Shown here: positions 50,501 through 62,279 of the stretch, piece by piece
Layout of the letters: each line of letters begins with the position of its first letter
How positions within the stretch are numbered: the first letter of the stretch is position 1
Source: Paralichthys olivaceus
Lineage: Eukaryota; Chordata; Actinopteri; Pleuronectiformes; Paralichthyidae
Assembly: GCF_024713975.1 (NCBI RefSeq)
Contig: NC_091096.1
Coordinates: 7,512,001-7,576,000 of the forward strand
Reading direction: 5' to 3'
Length of the DNA: 64,000 nt
Translations under genes and position numbers: made by a program
Notes under the pieces: model-generated
Told to the model about the DNA's origin: nothing
The model's database searches: none
Seen by the model: the letters and a program-made list of their open reading frames with translations, nothing else

Positions 50501-53500
50501 TAATTAAAACCGAAAGACAATAAAAATAGGAAACCACAGTTTTAGGAGCTAAATCTTTTACAATACAAACGTATGGTTTGATTGCATTTAAAGTTAAAGA
50601 TTTTTCAGCGCAGACAGAGATCAGGTGTGCACTTCCTACTCTAGTAAAACAAGCATAAATACAAGTATTATCCAACCAGAGGAAGAGGTTGATCCACATA
50701 GACCCAGCTGGATGAAACAGGGCAGGGTGAAGCAGATGCAGGTGGATTTGTGGGGGACTCTGTAGGGCCAGGGGCTTCATCAGTGAGCGGTGGAGGTTGG
50801 TCTACAGGTAGAGGAGTTCCTTTTGGGGAGGAGTCTGGAGCTTTCCCATTTTCTGACACCTCTTCCACAGGAGAAGTGGCAGGAGCTGAAGAAGGAATGT
50901 AAATGTATTGTTAACAAGTATTGTAATTTTAGTCTACTAATATTTGCCAAATACTAAAATGACAAACTTACCCTGCTGCATTTGCATCATAACCTGCTGC
51001 AGGACGGACTCCACCTTCTTGTAAAGCTCCTCCTTGACTACACTGGCATCAACACGAACCAAAATGTTTTGCTTTCCACCAAACCATTTCTCAAGTTTTA
51101 GCCAGGTGTCCTGAAAAGCTTTGATCCTGAATTAGAGGGAGAGATGTTTGATTTAAGACACACGCTGTAGTCAGCAGTGAAGCATTAACCTTATTTAGCT
51201 TTAGGTTTTTGTCTTGTTCTACCTGTGTGGAATCTGTGCCAGATACACATTTTTGTCTGTGGAAGGGGAGCTTGTATCTGTACCAGAATTGGGAGCAAGG
51301 AAGAAAAACACATAGAAACACAAACATTAACTTTACATATGTTATGTTTGTATCTTTAAAAAAACACACCATCTCACAGATAAATTTGTGCGTACACAGA
51401 TACAAAGCATTAAACTCCCACCAGTGTGAGCGAATGCACGTCCGGCCACAGCCTCATCAGGGATATCAAGCAGCAAAACCACGTCTAACACAGGATTTTG
51501 GGGAGGCAAAGGTTTGGGTGGATAAGGATCAACAGCAAGGTCCGCCCTGCTGCTTTCCACCCCACTCCCTATGTCTACAGCTCCACCCAGGGCTTTCTCT
51601 AGCAGGTAGGCTTGGTTGATGTCCACTGGAAAGCCATCCAGGATCCAACCTGACTGAGCTGGGACCTGCCTAATAAGAACGCAACAAATATTTCACAGCG
51701 GTGGTAAAATCGTTGTTTTTCAATTGTCTCAACTCTGTGAATAATGGTGAGATTGTATAGTTGAGATTGGACAACTGACTAAACGCTGTTTCTTTTTTTT
51801 TTTATAGCAATACAGATTATGTACTTACTTGATCGCCTCCACTATAATATCTACTAACAGCTCATTAGGAATGGGGTTTCCTCTTCTCAGCTCTTTTTCT
51901 GCAGCTGCTCCCTGCACGGCCCTTGTAGACAGCTAGATAAGGGACACACATAGGCAATTAGTAGTAATTATTTAATCATATTAAGTCTAAAAAAGCAGTG
52001 ACATAAACTGAATGCAAGTTATGATATGTAAAAGTAAATTCAAAATGACCGAACTCAGAAAATCACCAATGCAACATGCGTAACCACAAAAAACTTGGAC
52101 CTTTACTCTCTCATTGCTATCTCCATTTTCTTCTTGAGTGTCACGGTCTGAAAAAACAGGACAGGTATCACATCAAACAAAATATGTGAAATGTTTTACA
52201 TGCACTTCATTTTTATCACATGTAAATAAATACACTGTGATGAATAGTGTAAAATAACAGAAATAATTATGTTGTCTTTAGTTACCCACCAGATTTCACT
52301 GATGTGGAGGAGCTGAGCAGTGGCTCGTCTGTTTCCCCCTGCTGCTCTGTGACCTGTAATTTGGTGCAAGAAAAGACTTGTTTGAACATTTTGAACTTTT
52401 AAGGGTAATTTGTTTACACATTTATACATTTTAAAACTGGCAAGACTAATGAAATGTTATACTGCCTTAACATCTGAAAATGATGTGAATCGATTCAATA
52501 AAAAAGGTTCTAACGACATTACAATATTCTGACACTATGTGACTCACCTTCTTTTCTTTATGATAAGCATTCAGCGCCTCCTCAATCAGCGTGTCAGCTG
52601 ATAAGACACAGATGCCATTGGCTAAAACAGAAAACAACACACATACTCAGCAACCAATAAACCATGTAATCGTGTTCCACATCTGTTATTAATGTATTGT
52701 TGCAGTAAAAATGTATTAGGTGGTGTGACATTGGGTATGAGTGTATGCCTGAATCTCTGTTCGGACTGCTTGCCTTCAGCAATCTTGGCCAGACAGGTGG
52801 TCTTGCCGGAACAGAACTTGCCCAGGACACAGGCTTTGACAGTAAAGTGAGGAAATGAGAGCGAGGTGGCTTTCACGATGGGTGGATGCACAATGTTCCT
52901 CAGTCGCAGAACAACATGTCCAAGAATGCTGTTGTTGCTTGGGGGTGATTTGGTCTCCCCTGCTTTCTCTGGCCAGACCCACTCTCCGACCATATTCTGA
53001 CAAACATAGTATACTGCTAAGACACTGAGATTCTTCAACATTCAGACACTTCATGGCTTATTTTAAATTACAACTCAAACTTTTTCAGTGTGAATAAATA
53101 TTTCTTGGTTAGCTTCAACTCTAAGTGCGCCTGATACTGGCAGTGAAATCAGCATTTGCCTGAAAATGTCAAACAACACAAATGACATCATTTAAAATAT
53201 AACTCATGTTTCAAACTCACAGTGTACTCATCATAGTCCTGGTTGTTGAGTATCTCCTGCTTCTCAAGCTCTACAGGATCTAGTGAGGTAGAGAACTCAA
53301 AGCCGGGCTGCTGGCCCATGATCGGCTCATAGAGAGGAATACCACTGAACAGCAATTCCTTCCACTCTCTTGTCAGCTTCTCTGGAATCCGACTGATAGC
53401 AAAAATGACAGAAGGAAAAGCTGGACTTAATTTATGAAATTGTAGTTAAAATTAAATCTGAAAATATTTATTTTATCATATAGTATCTATCTATATATAT

Positions 53501-56500
53501 ATGTACCATGGGACTACTTAGCAGGGTTGTATGGGCAGTGCATGCCTGTGGAAATTATGTATTTGATCATGAGAAGAAGCAGACATGATATTGAAATTTC
53601 CTAATTTTATTTGACTAACGTACAAGAACCTTTCCAATATTGGTATTTTTTCATAGGTCCTTGATTCACATCTGAATTAGCAAAGTACTGCAAAGACTCA
53701 ATATTTAAACATATTTCATATTTTTTCTGAAATACCTTTTTCATGTTTTCCCAAAGAAAGAAAGAAATCATTCAATACTTAAAGGTAATATTTGTCAGTC
53801 AAATTTTCAAACACATTTTTGAATTCCCACATACTCATTAACTGAATGATCAGAGCTCAGTTAGGAAGTTTAGATTCAGTCCAAATACAGTTTGTTTCTC
53901 CAACATCATTGAAAGCAACTGTTTTACGTACTTCGCAGTGATCAGACGATATTCTCCAGTCTTGGTAGCCAAGTCCACTATCTGTTCCAAAATGTCCTTG
54001 CAGCCCCTAAAGTGCTTCTTGTATCTGCTCTGAGCTCGCTCAGCAGCGACCCTGTCCAAGAATTCAAGCTCCTTTTTGATCTCTTCTGCGCGGTCCAACT
54101 TAGCCTGTTGAACCAAAGCCTGCACCAGGCACCATTAAGAAAGATCAGATGAGTGGAGAGGGCATGACAGAAATCACAACTGTTGCAAGTATACTTGAGA
54201 ATATGAAAAATGTTACACTGGACATTTTTGTAAATTAATCAGCAGATTAGTGGATAACAGTTCACTCAATCTTCTAGTTTGCATATATATACAACATTAA
54301 AAATACCCAATCACAGGTTAAATACAAATACAATACATTTAATCGCATGATTTTCTGCCTAAATAATTTCTTTAAACTGATTCTTCATCTTTTTCTGATT
54401 TAAGAGCAAATAAGTGCAGAATCGAACACATAATCACATGAGCATCTGCTCTGGGAATGCCTGCTTAATTTCAACTACCACAGTATACTATAACATACTA
54501 TATAATTAACACTGATATATATAGTTGTTTATCTAAAATCTCTCATAATCTCTCTGCATAATACCAAATACCACATTGATAGATACTATACAAACAAATT
54601 AAATCCACCCTTTCCCCCATGACACCACTCAGACAGTCACTGATGTAGCCTAATACAAAGCAACTTTAGAGAGGGTTATTCTTCTTCCTTATTCATCCTA
54701 TCTCACCGCCTCCCTCTCCAGAGCCTCCTGGAAGTCCCGCTCTCGCCGCTGCTGGAACTGCTGCTCTCTGAACACGCGGTTCTGCCGGATCACCTCCTTC
54801 TGCATACGCATCTGAAGGAGCTGAGATGCCAAACGCTGCTCCTGCTGAGTCTGACGCGTCAGATGCTTGACCAACTGCTCCTCTCTCCGTGCTTCCTGTA
54901 AGGTGAGGCAGAGGTGGCTGATCAGTTGACTGATTTTGGGATGAAGTGCCAAATGTAAAATAACAAACAATAGGGTATGTAGGGTTTATTTAAACTGTGT
55001 TGCCATATAAAGATCACAGTTTAGTTACTACATTTTCTCAGCACGAGCAATAGTTTCACCTCTTGAGCTTCATGGGCCTTGAGCTGCTCCACCAGGAACC
55101 TGTCTCGTCTTTTCTCTCTCTGCTCCCGAGAGATAGCATTCTCCTTCAGCCTCTGTCGGATCTCCTGTATGTACTGGCTATCAGACTTTAGTTTCAGCTT
55201 ATTTCCACTTTCATGGGCCTCAGTGCCATAGCTGCTGCCACTACTGGGAAAAACTCCAGTGACAGGCTGACCACTACAATTGAAATGGCACAAATCACAT
55301 GCAATCTCAAGATCCATTCATACGTACATTTGAAAAACATAATACAATAGAATATTTCCTTTTTTCTCACCTTGAAGAGGAACCAAAACCAGAAGTGACC
55401 AGTTTCTTTCTGCTTGTCTCAAACTGAGCTATTTGAGCCTGGACTGCCTGCAGGGGCAAAATGCACAGAGAACACCAAAGACAATCACATATCCCGTGAG
55501 AAAGTCCATCAACTGATGTTGCATGACAATTACCTCTGAGGCACTATTGAATTCGTTTGGAACTATTCTATAGTAAATTCTATACGTATAAGTATGATCA
55601 AAGTAAAAATGTATTTCCCATCATGGGTTCGTAAATCATCAATGTTATGTATTCATTCTGGATCACACCTGTGCTTGTTGTGTACATTGCTGGTGCTGTC
55701 GTCTCGTCTTTATGTTGAGCTGTGAAGCGTAAGGCGGTGGCTTGGGTACTGGCATAACGGTGGCGTGGTTATAAGTCAAATTACCACTGTGCTTCTGGCG
55801 ATATCCACGAAACTGAAACACACACAATTCCCCATGTTCAAGACTGTCAGTCACATTACGTGAATTATGTCTTATAGTTTTATAATAATGTCCAACTCCA
55901 AAATATTTCAAAGACTGAGAAAAAATACAGACAGGTCCAAAACTCTTCAACCACCTTTTTATAAAATTGTATCAGACTTTTGGACTTTATGACATGTTGA
56001 TAAAGACAATAACTGTAGATTGGTATGGAAGTAAATCAGTCTCATCAGATTTTGAAATTTTATAGCCTTTGAATTTCTAGCACAGAATTTTTTTCCCATT
56101 TTTTTGCCACTGCATTTCTTTCTTCAAATTTTTCACAAAATAAGTATTTTTCACTTTTATGTTTCAATGTTTACTAATTCAGAATCCAAAGTATATATAT
56201 TCAACTGCTAAAATTCAGATTACTTATACGGAATACCACGGAAAAAGCAATCGATTGCCTCACAAAGAACCAACCCTTCGGTCCATCAGGTCATGTTTCA
56301 GTGGGGATGTGACATCATGTGAAGACAACACTATGGAGACGACACAAACGAGAAGCGCCATGCTGTCAGCTGCACTACGCCGACGTTCCACTTTAACTGG
56401 GGATCATGGCAACTGGTGATTTGTTGTGTTTATTCCAGATGTTGCTGGTCTGTTGCAGACTCTGTCGCAAATTCGTCATTTTCCACAAAGCGCCTGTGTG

Positions 56501-59500
56501 AAGTGCAGTGATACACTGAATGACGGTCTCATTACGCCACGAGCCGCTGAGGTAATCGGTCTGCTTCGTCTGAATGAGGCAGGTTATACTCTGCCAGCTG
56601 TAAAACACCGGGTATTGTTTAAGGAGGATGTAATCTGGTGATAGTCTGAGCCCAGAATAAAGGCTGCACACTTAATCACAGGCTTCACAAACTGATGCTC
56701 ATCGTTCACAGTAGACACAAGGAATTATGAATACACACTCTTTATCCAGAGTGTTAGTAAGGCTGGTTGCAATCATTTTGGACTTACGGCTGAAGTGGTT
56801 ATAAAGATGCTGTATGAAGAACAGGATGAGTCTGAAATTTTTAATGCTGATGACCTAGACTATGTTTTACATGATCTAGCTCGAGTTGTGGGTGTGTCTT
56901 GGAATCCAGCTCTCCTAAATGAAGGTTCCTTTTATGACAGAGGATTACTGTCAAAGGAGCCTTCTCCTAAATGAAGAAGGAAGAATCAGCTATAAAATAT
57001 ATAAATATAGCAAAAACACACCCAGCCATGCATGAAATTACACAGGAAATAAATATGGGTCATTTTCGACCCATGTTGTGCATTAGAAGGGGTTTGCATA
57101 GCTTGTGCATCAAAGATTAAAATGTGGAAGAGCATTTCCTCTTCCTTTTCCAAACTGATAGGAAGGCAGGGAATCTCCAAGGTAATTTGTGTGAAGTACT
57201 CCCTTTCAAGTGACATTTCCGTTCAGTATGACAATTCAGTCAACAACATTTTTTCAAACACAACAATTTTAACAGCCAACTAGCTTAAACATTACAACAT
57301 TTCTAGTGCATGCACTTATCTTGTCTGTTCAGTGCTAATACAGGCAAAGATGTCTCTCTTAAAAGATGTGTGTTCCTTGCAATGCCCTGGGATGTATAAG
57401 GTTTCAAAGCAGGTGAATGCTGTTGAGTATCTGCCCTGGACTACCCCTACAGAGAGACTTGGTGGTAGAATCTCCCATTCGGCCCAGAATTTGACCAGAT
57501 TGTTCAATTCAGTTGGTGTTGCTATGGAATAGATTAAAATGATTTACATAAATGCTGAGATCAAATCATTAACAAGACACTTAAATTTTAAACTTCTAAT
57601 TTGACCTTACTAGTCATCAGCATAAATGACCAACTATTGCACAACATTTTACACTCGATAGAAGATAAGTGTTACCCTTGAGATAAGTTGGTTGAAGTAA
57701 TTTTTTGAATGAGACCAGTTAGACGATCAGGATTATTTGTGTAAGTATCACAGGAGCAGCCCACAGGAGCGACTCCATGGTTCGCTGGTTGAAGTGTGGA
57801 GCAGTAGGTGCTCTGCAGGTACTGAGTTGGGATGTGGCAATAACATTAGCTAACGTAATGTTAACAACATTTTAATGAAGGCCTCCTCAATAAAAGGTTC
57901 CGCCTATATATTGTCCAACAAATTGTGTTAATATGCAGGGTGTTAGGTACTACCTGTTAATGAATCTTACAAAACAGACAAGCAAAATAAGAGTTAATAC
58001 ACTCACCAATGCACCATCATACTGGTATGTTGACATAGCCCACATAGCATATAGCTGACAGTATGGCACTTCGTGTTTGTGTTGTCTCCATGGGGTTTTC
58101 GCAAGCATCACATGATGTCACATGACCACTAAAACATGACCTGATTGGCCTGAAGTTTGGTTCTATGTGAGATAATTGATTGCTTTTCCCTGGTGTCCCA
58201 GATGATAAATCTGAATTTTTGCAACTGTTTTAGCAACAGGGATTTACTTTTCATGCTTCCTGATATCCAGTACCTTGTCAATATTCTTTGTTCTCTTCTC
58301 ATCCTGGACTTTGAGTGGTCTCTTTGGCTGGATGGGATGGGTCATGACAGGCGTATAGTTCAGTTGCTCGTATTTTGCCTGATAGTGCCACGAAATTTTC
58401 TGCAGCTTCAGCTCTGCATCACGTTTCACCACCTGATGCAGTCGCTAGATGAGGAGTAAAACTGTAAGACACTTGACAATACATGTTTTTGTAGACAGTG
58501 ATATATTAAACTAACCACATGAGCTTAAAATATTGGTAGAATGAAAGACTGACAGAGTTGCGATACTTTGTGATTAGAGACTACTTATGTCAGAATAGGT
58601 CAAAAAATCGGAATAGGCCCCTAACTGAATGCAACCACTACAAATCCAGCCCCCTTACATCAGAGTAGATGTCATGCTCCTTCTTGTGCAGGCCTGCATT
58701 GGCTGCTGGCTGCATGATTTCCATCATTGTCCCAGTAATTTCTGCTCTCTTCTTCTTTTCAAGTGAGATGTAGAGTTGGTAAAGGAGGTGTGTGGCAACT
58801 CCTTGCTTCTCCTGCATCAGTCCCTGAACTGTGTTTGTGTCGAAGGAGATCCCCAGTAACTGAAGAGTAGGCTCAAGGCGGGTAAAATTATTCAGTTTGG
58901 AGATGGAGGTGCTGTGAGAAAAGGAGTAATTTCTTTTAGTAATTATGAACACATTAAAAGGTCCAGTGTGTACGATTTAGGTGAAAGTGATGTATTGGGA
59001 TAAATACAATCCATATGTTTTAACAGTGTCTAAACTAGACAAACTAAACACTTTTTGAGTTTTTATGACAACTGAAGGCTACCACAGGTTCTCTTTCATG
59101 TTTGGAAGGGAAGGGTGAGGTGAGGGGTATTCAGCTGCAACATGCAACTCAACCACTATCACTAAATTCTACACACTGAACCTGCAGTCAGCTATTTTTC
59201 AGACAAAAAGCATAGAAAGGAGACAGAAAGATAGAGGTCAACTTACTCTTTCCTCATAAACATAGTGAAATCACTCTGCAACTGATATTTATGCAGAACC
59301 TCCCCAATCAAGTAACCAGTAGAAAAATCCTTGGCAAAACTCTGTGGCTCTGTGGAGATGGACATGCAACAATTTACGCATATAGTGACAATGATGCCAG
59401 TCTTCTTCACTAGCCTTCAGGAAACATGACAGACGAAAGGCCCTGTAGAAAAGTGCAACATGGTGTGGAAGATGACCCGATTCTAACATAGATTTTAAGG

Positions 59501-60113
59501 GCTCATTCTACACTCAGTATCGAGACAACGAGCACTAGTTTTAAGTGATTGTACACAACTGAAAACAGGATTAATGATGTTATACTTCATTCCTGCCAAA
59601 ACTCCCCCAAATCCTACACTAGTATTTTGAAATAGAATATCAAATGTATTTAAAAGTAGAATGGCACTCGATACTCGTACTTCTGCCAACACGAAAAACA
59701 AACTTAATACATCTGATTCTATTTATTTATTTTTTTTACATCAAGAACTGTGTTATTTTCTCAGAAATACCCAAACGCCCACACCTATACCTCTACCATG
59801 TTTGGTGCAATGGTAAATAAATAAATGAATAAACTTTTGGACCATTTGGTTTAAAATACGGTACTAACATCTCCTACACAATGAATATGCTTCACTTTGG
59901 TTGACAAATCGTAGTTAGTTTATCTAAAGTTGCTCTTACATACACAGTTCGCTTAGTGGCCGCACTAATGTAGCGACCGTTTTCAAAGGCTCGACCCCCG
60001 AGTTATCCTTCAGCTAGCAGTTAGCTCCGTGGGCAGGAACTGCAGTCACGCTTACCGACAGCTTTTGACAGTCGCAGCTCCTGGTTGAGCCACCGGCACA
60101 ATATGTCCGACAT
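44536..60113 (-). CDS. spef2: sperm flagellar protein 2
   Basis: Thirty-eight coding exons on the - strand give about 1671 residues (human 1822): 60113-60056, 59349-59247, 58911-58659, 58444-58274, 55812-55669, 55447-55371, 55273-55060, 54895-54707, 54119-53932, 53392-53221, 52996-52774, 52621-52548, 52353-52290, 52147-52107, 51932-51829, 51669-51422, 51277-51223, 51126-50972, 50885-50677, 50426-50299, 49977-49839, 49767-49630, 49123-48978, 48850-48782, 48621-48540, 48281-48222, 48124-48007, 47906-47796, 47695-47557, 47087-47015, 46931-46775, 46670-46564, 46449-46267, 46114-46022, 45779-45606, 45428-45252, 44918-44799, 44595-44536. All phases join. Domains: N-terminal calponin-homology-like region (about 1-105, MSDILCRWLN, KLNNFTRLEPTLQLLG); charged coiled coil (about 200-520); adenylate-kinase-like part with P-loop GKFCSGKTT (about 582-590) and WILDGFP (700-706); Pro- and Lys-rich linkers; EF-hand-like FKEADTGNTGYINMEQYL (about 1446-1464). 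It serves in the central-pair apparatus of sperm flagella and motile cilia and in cargo transport with IFT20. Oddities: GC donors after exons 11 and 23, perhaps 25; exon 27 frame uncertain. Confidence 0.95.
48851..48977 (-). other. GC-AG intron of spef2 (intron 23)
   Basis: The donor reads CAAGAG|GCAAGA and the acceptor ACCAG|TGCTGAACC; phase 2 is kept across the junction. No GT occurs in the following 20 bases of the transcript strand. Confidence 0.7.
52622..52773 (-). other. GC-AG intron of spef2 (intron 11)
   Basis: The donor reads GCTGAAG|GCAAGC rather than GT, and the acceptor is TTTTAG|CCAATGG. With this junction both sides stay in frame and align with the adenylate-kinase-like region of human SPEF2. 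No GT donor that keeps phase 1 lies nearby. GCAAG is the usual context of rare functional GC donors. Confidence 0.8.
56208..58225. mobile_element. DNA transposon with long terminal inverted repeats, in spef2 intron 4
   Basis: The left arm (about 56208-56380) and right arm (about 58050-58225) are inverted copies over roughly 170 bp. Shared blocks include AAAATTCAGAT at the tips, AAAAGCAATC, TCACA-AGAACCAA, CAGGTCATGTTT, ATGTGACATCATGTGA, ATGGAGAC and GCCAT-CTGTCAGCT. The arms differ by roughly 15-20 percent by eye. The interior has short + strand frames (for example 56426-56641 and 57332-57532) with no transposase motif I can name, so the family is undetermined; it may be a non-autonomous or decayed copy. 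Target-site duplications could not be fixed. The right tip lies about 50 bp from the exon 4 donor. Confidence 0.75.
58954..59187. mobile_element. MITE with CCAGTGTGT-type inverted ends (copy 2)
   Basis: The left end reads TTAAAAGGTCCAGTGTGTAC and the right end TTCTACACACTGAACCTGCA. The interior includes TTTTGAGTTTTTATGACAA, shared with the copy at 61948. At about 234 bp it is shorter than the other two copies, so it has lost internal sequence. It sits in spef2 intron 2. Confidence 0.7.
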
Positions 60114-60236
60114 GTTTTCCCCTTAGAGTCTCGGCTCAGGTCGCAAACACAGTCAGACAGTTAGCATGTCACTCGCTAACTCTTTGGCTCTTTAGCTCGC
60201 TAACTGCTAATAAACAGAAAGTGCCAGCGGCGCGTC

Positions 60237-60250
60237 GTTGCCGTGGCGAC
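60237..60250. promoter_or_regulatory. RFX X-box upstream of spef2
   Basis: GTTGCCGTGGCGAC differs at two positions from the palindromic X-box GTTGCCATGGCAAC bound by RFX factors, which control ciliary genes with FOXJ1. It lies 124-137 bp upstream of the spef2 start codon in a GC-rich, TATA-less stretch. A second GTTGCCC half-site follows at 60262-60268. Function is inferred from motif, position and the ciliary role of the gene. Confidence 0.65.
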
Positions 60251-60562
60251 ATGTCAACGGGGTTGCCCGGCGTGTTTAAGGGGGGCACACAGGAGAGTGG
60301 GCGGGGCCAGATCCTAGAAAAGAAAAGATGCCTTCTCAACATTGAGGGATAATTAATGAAAGTTAAACCAGCCACTTTAATCAGTAACTATTTCTTATTG
60401 GTCTTCATGCGAATAAAAAGAAAATCTCAAGTTGTGTCATCACCAAATAAATCCTCAGGCCGTTTGTTTGAAACATTACAGAAGTGATAAACATATATCA
60501 AAAATATAATTATCACCAGAATTATTGTCTCTATAACCAGGGAAAAGAGAGCATACAAAGCG

Positions 60563-61092
60563 GCCAGACAAATAACTAACTTCATTGTCATTAAACTAGT
60601 AGCATTTCACTTTGTGTTATGTGTTAGCATTTCTTCATTCACTTAGAACTTCACTGTATCTTTTCATTCAATATCCTTTGGATAGCGCTCTTGTTTTAAG
60701 TTTCTTCTGTAGTGTAGTAAAGTTGACATCACAGAAACTAAAAACCGAAAAAAAATGGACAGAGTGAATTGAGACATTGGATATGCCGTGGCTAAATGCA
60801 CATTACAGGGAGTAACAGAAAAGGCAGTGAGGGGATATATTGTAAGAGCCAAACCAGGTCACCAGCAGGAGCATTAAAAATAGAAGAAAAGAGGTCTGAA
60901 GAAATATGTTGAAGTCTCTATCACCAGGGACAATAACATGTCTGTGGAGATGCTATCAGACAAATGAACCACTTACACAAAGCAGCCAGACAAATAACTT
61001 TATTGCCATTAAACAAGTAGCATTTCACTTTGTGTTATTAGTGTTAACATTTATTCATTCATGTAGAGCTTCACTTTGTCTTTTCATTCAAT
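60563..61092. repeat. direct duplication of a 110-bp segment
   Basis: The segment at 60563-60672 recurs at 60984-61092 with few changes: GCCAGACAAATAACT, CATTAAAC-AGTAGCATTTCA, CTTTGTGTTAT, TTCATTCA-TTAGA-CTTCACT and TCTTTTCATTCAAT. The spacer also carries similar pieces (ATCACCAGGGACAATAA against ATAACCAGGGAAAAG). Confidence 0.75.
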
Positions 61093-61947
61093 TAATATTA
61101 AAAATATTTTTGCAAAACATCATGAATTTTAAAGCATGTTCAGGTGCATGATACTTCAGTCATATTGCCATGCACATCTTAGTTAGTGTTTTAAAGCTAT
61201 AGGGAAACGTAAACTTGGAGCTGTGTGTTTACGAACAGTGTATACAACATGCATTGATTCAGCAAACCATCTAGGGCCAGAGATGAAGATGTGTAAGGCA
61301 GCAAGTGTACCCGGCTGTAATCCTGCAAAATCCCCAAACACAGTCTCCAATTAAACGTGTGAATGGATATTTGGAAAAGATAATGGACTGAATGGAAAAT
61401 TGCATGTCAGCAGTTGCCATGTATGAGTCTGCATGGTTAGTATTCTGGCCCTACTTACAATTCGGCAAAGCTACACTGCTGTGATAAGATAGTAATGCAA
61501 AGCAGGCTAAACTAGGTATTAGGACAGGATCACAATTCTAATTCATTTACATGTTTTTTCAAACACACCTTAAAAGCTTTTCATGGGTTGACACACAACA
61601 AAGATACAGTGTGAGTGTGATGCTCTACCTTTCATAGGACTTAATATATCAGGTGTCCTCAACACAAATCTTTGTCAACATTAACTCTGTATGTTGCAAT
61701 ATAGAGTATATCATTTCCAATGTAAAACATCATATGCATTTTTGTCTTGTTAGAAGGAAGCAAATGGAATACACATTATAATATACAGTTAGTTGTACAA
61801 AAACAAAGATTTAGAGAAAAATCAAGAGGCCATTTTGTTGATCCAAATCAACATAAAAGCATGTAACACATAGCGTTCATAGGTTAGACTCCAAAGCGCT
61901 GCTGGGCTGAGAAAGCAGGCTTTAAAGGAAAACAATTTGCAACCATG

Positions 61948-62279
61948 TTTAAAGGTCCAGTGTGTAAGATTTAGGTGAAAGAAATTTTTGACAGAAATTG
62001 AATATAAAATAATCCTAGTGATGTTTTCACTGGTGTGTTTCATCTAAATTGTATGTATTGTTGTTTTCTTTACCAAAGAATTGGCCCTTTATATCTGAAA
62101 ACTATGGAGAGGGGTGCTCTCTGTGGAGGCTGCCATGTTGTTGTTTTTTTACTGTGGTCCAAACTGGATAAACTAAATCATTTTGAGTTTTTATGACAAA
62201 TGAAGTTCACCACTGGTGAGGGTGAGATGCAGAGTAATCAGATGCAACTTCACCTCTAGATACACACTGAACCTTTAAA
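61948..62279. mobile_element. MITE with CCAGTGTGT-type inverted ends (copy 3)
   Basis: Ends TTTAAAGGTCCAGTGTGTAA and CACACTGAACCTTTAAA are good inverted repeats, the best-preserved of the three copies. Interior blocks GTGGAGGCTGCCATGTTG and GAGTTTTTATGACAAATGAA are shared with the others. Non-autonomous, 332 bp. Confidence 0.75.

Noticed and set aside
51665-51669. Acceptor CAG at 51666 for spef2 exon 16
   Set aside because: It would break the frame from exon 15; the acceptor four bases earlier (TTAG|GCAG) keeps phase and the ILDGFP alignment.
57332-57532. 66-codon frame inside the spef2 intron element as a host exon
   Set aside because: It lies between the inverted arms, has no SPEF2 similarity, and is on the strand opposite to spef2.
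58244-58274. Downstream donor for spef2 exon 4 at AAAA|GTAAAT
   Set aside because: It has a better donor score but leaves phase 2, which does not join exon 5 in frame; the inner donor AAG|GTACTG gives phase 0 and alignment with human SPEF2.
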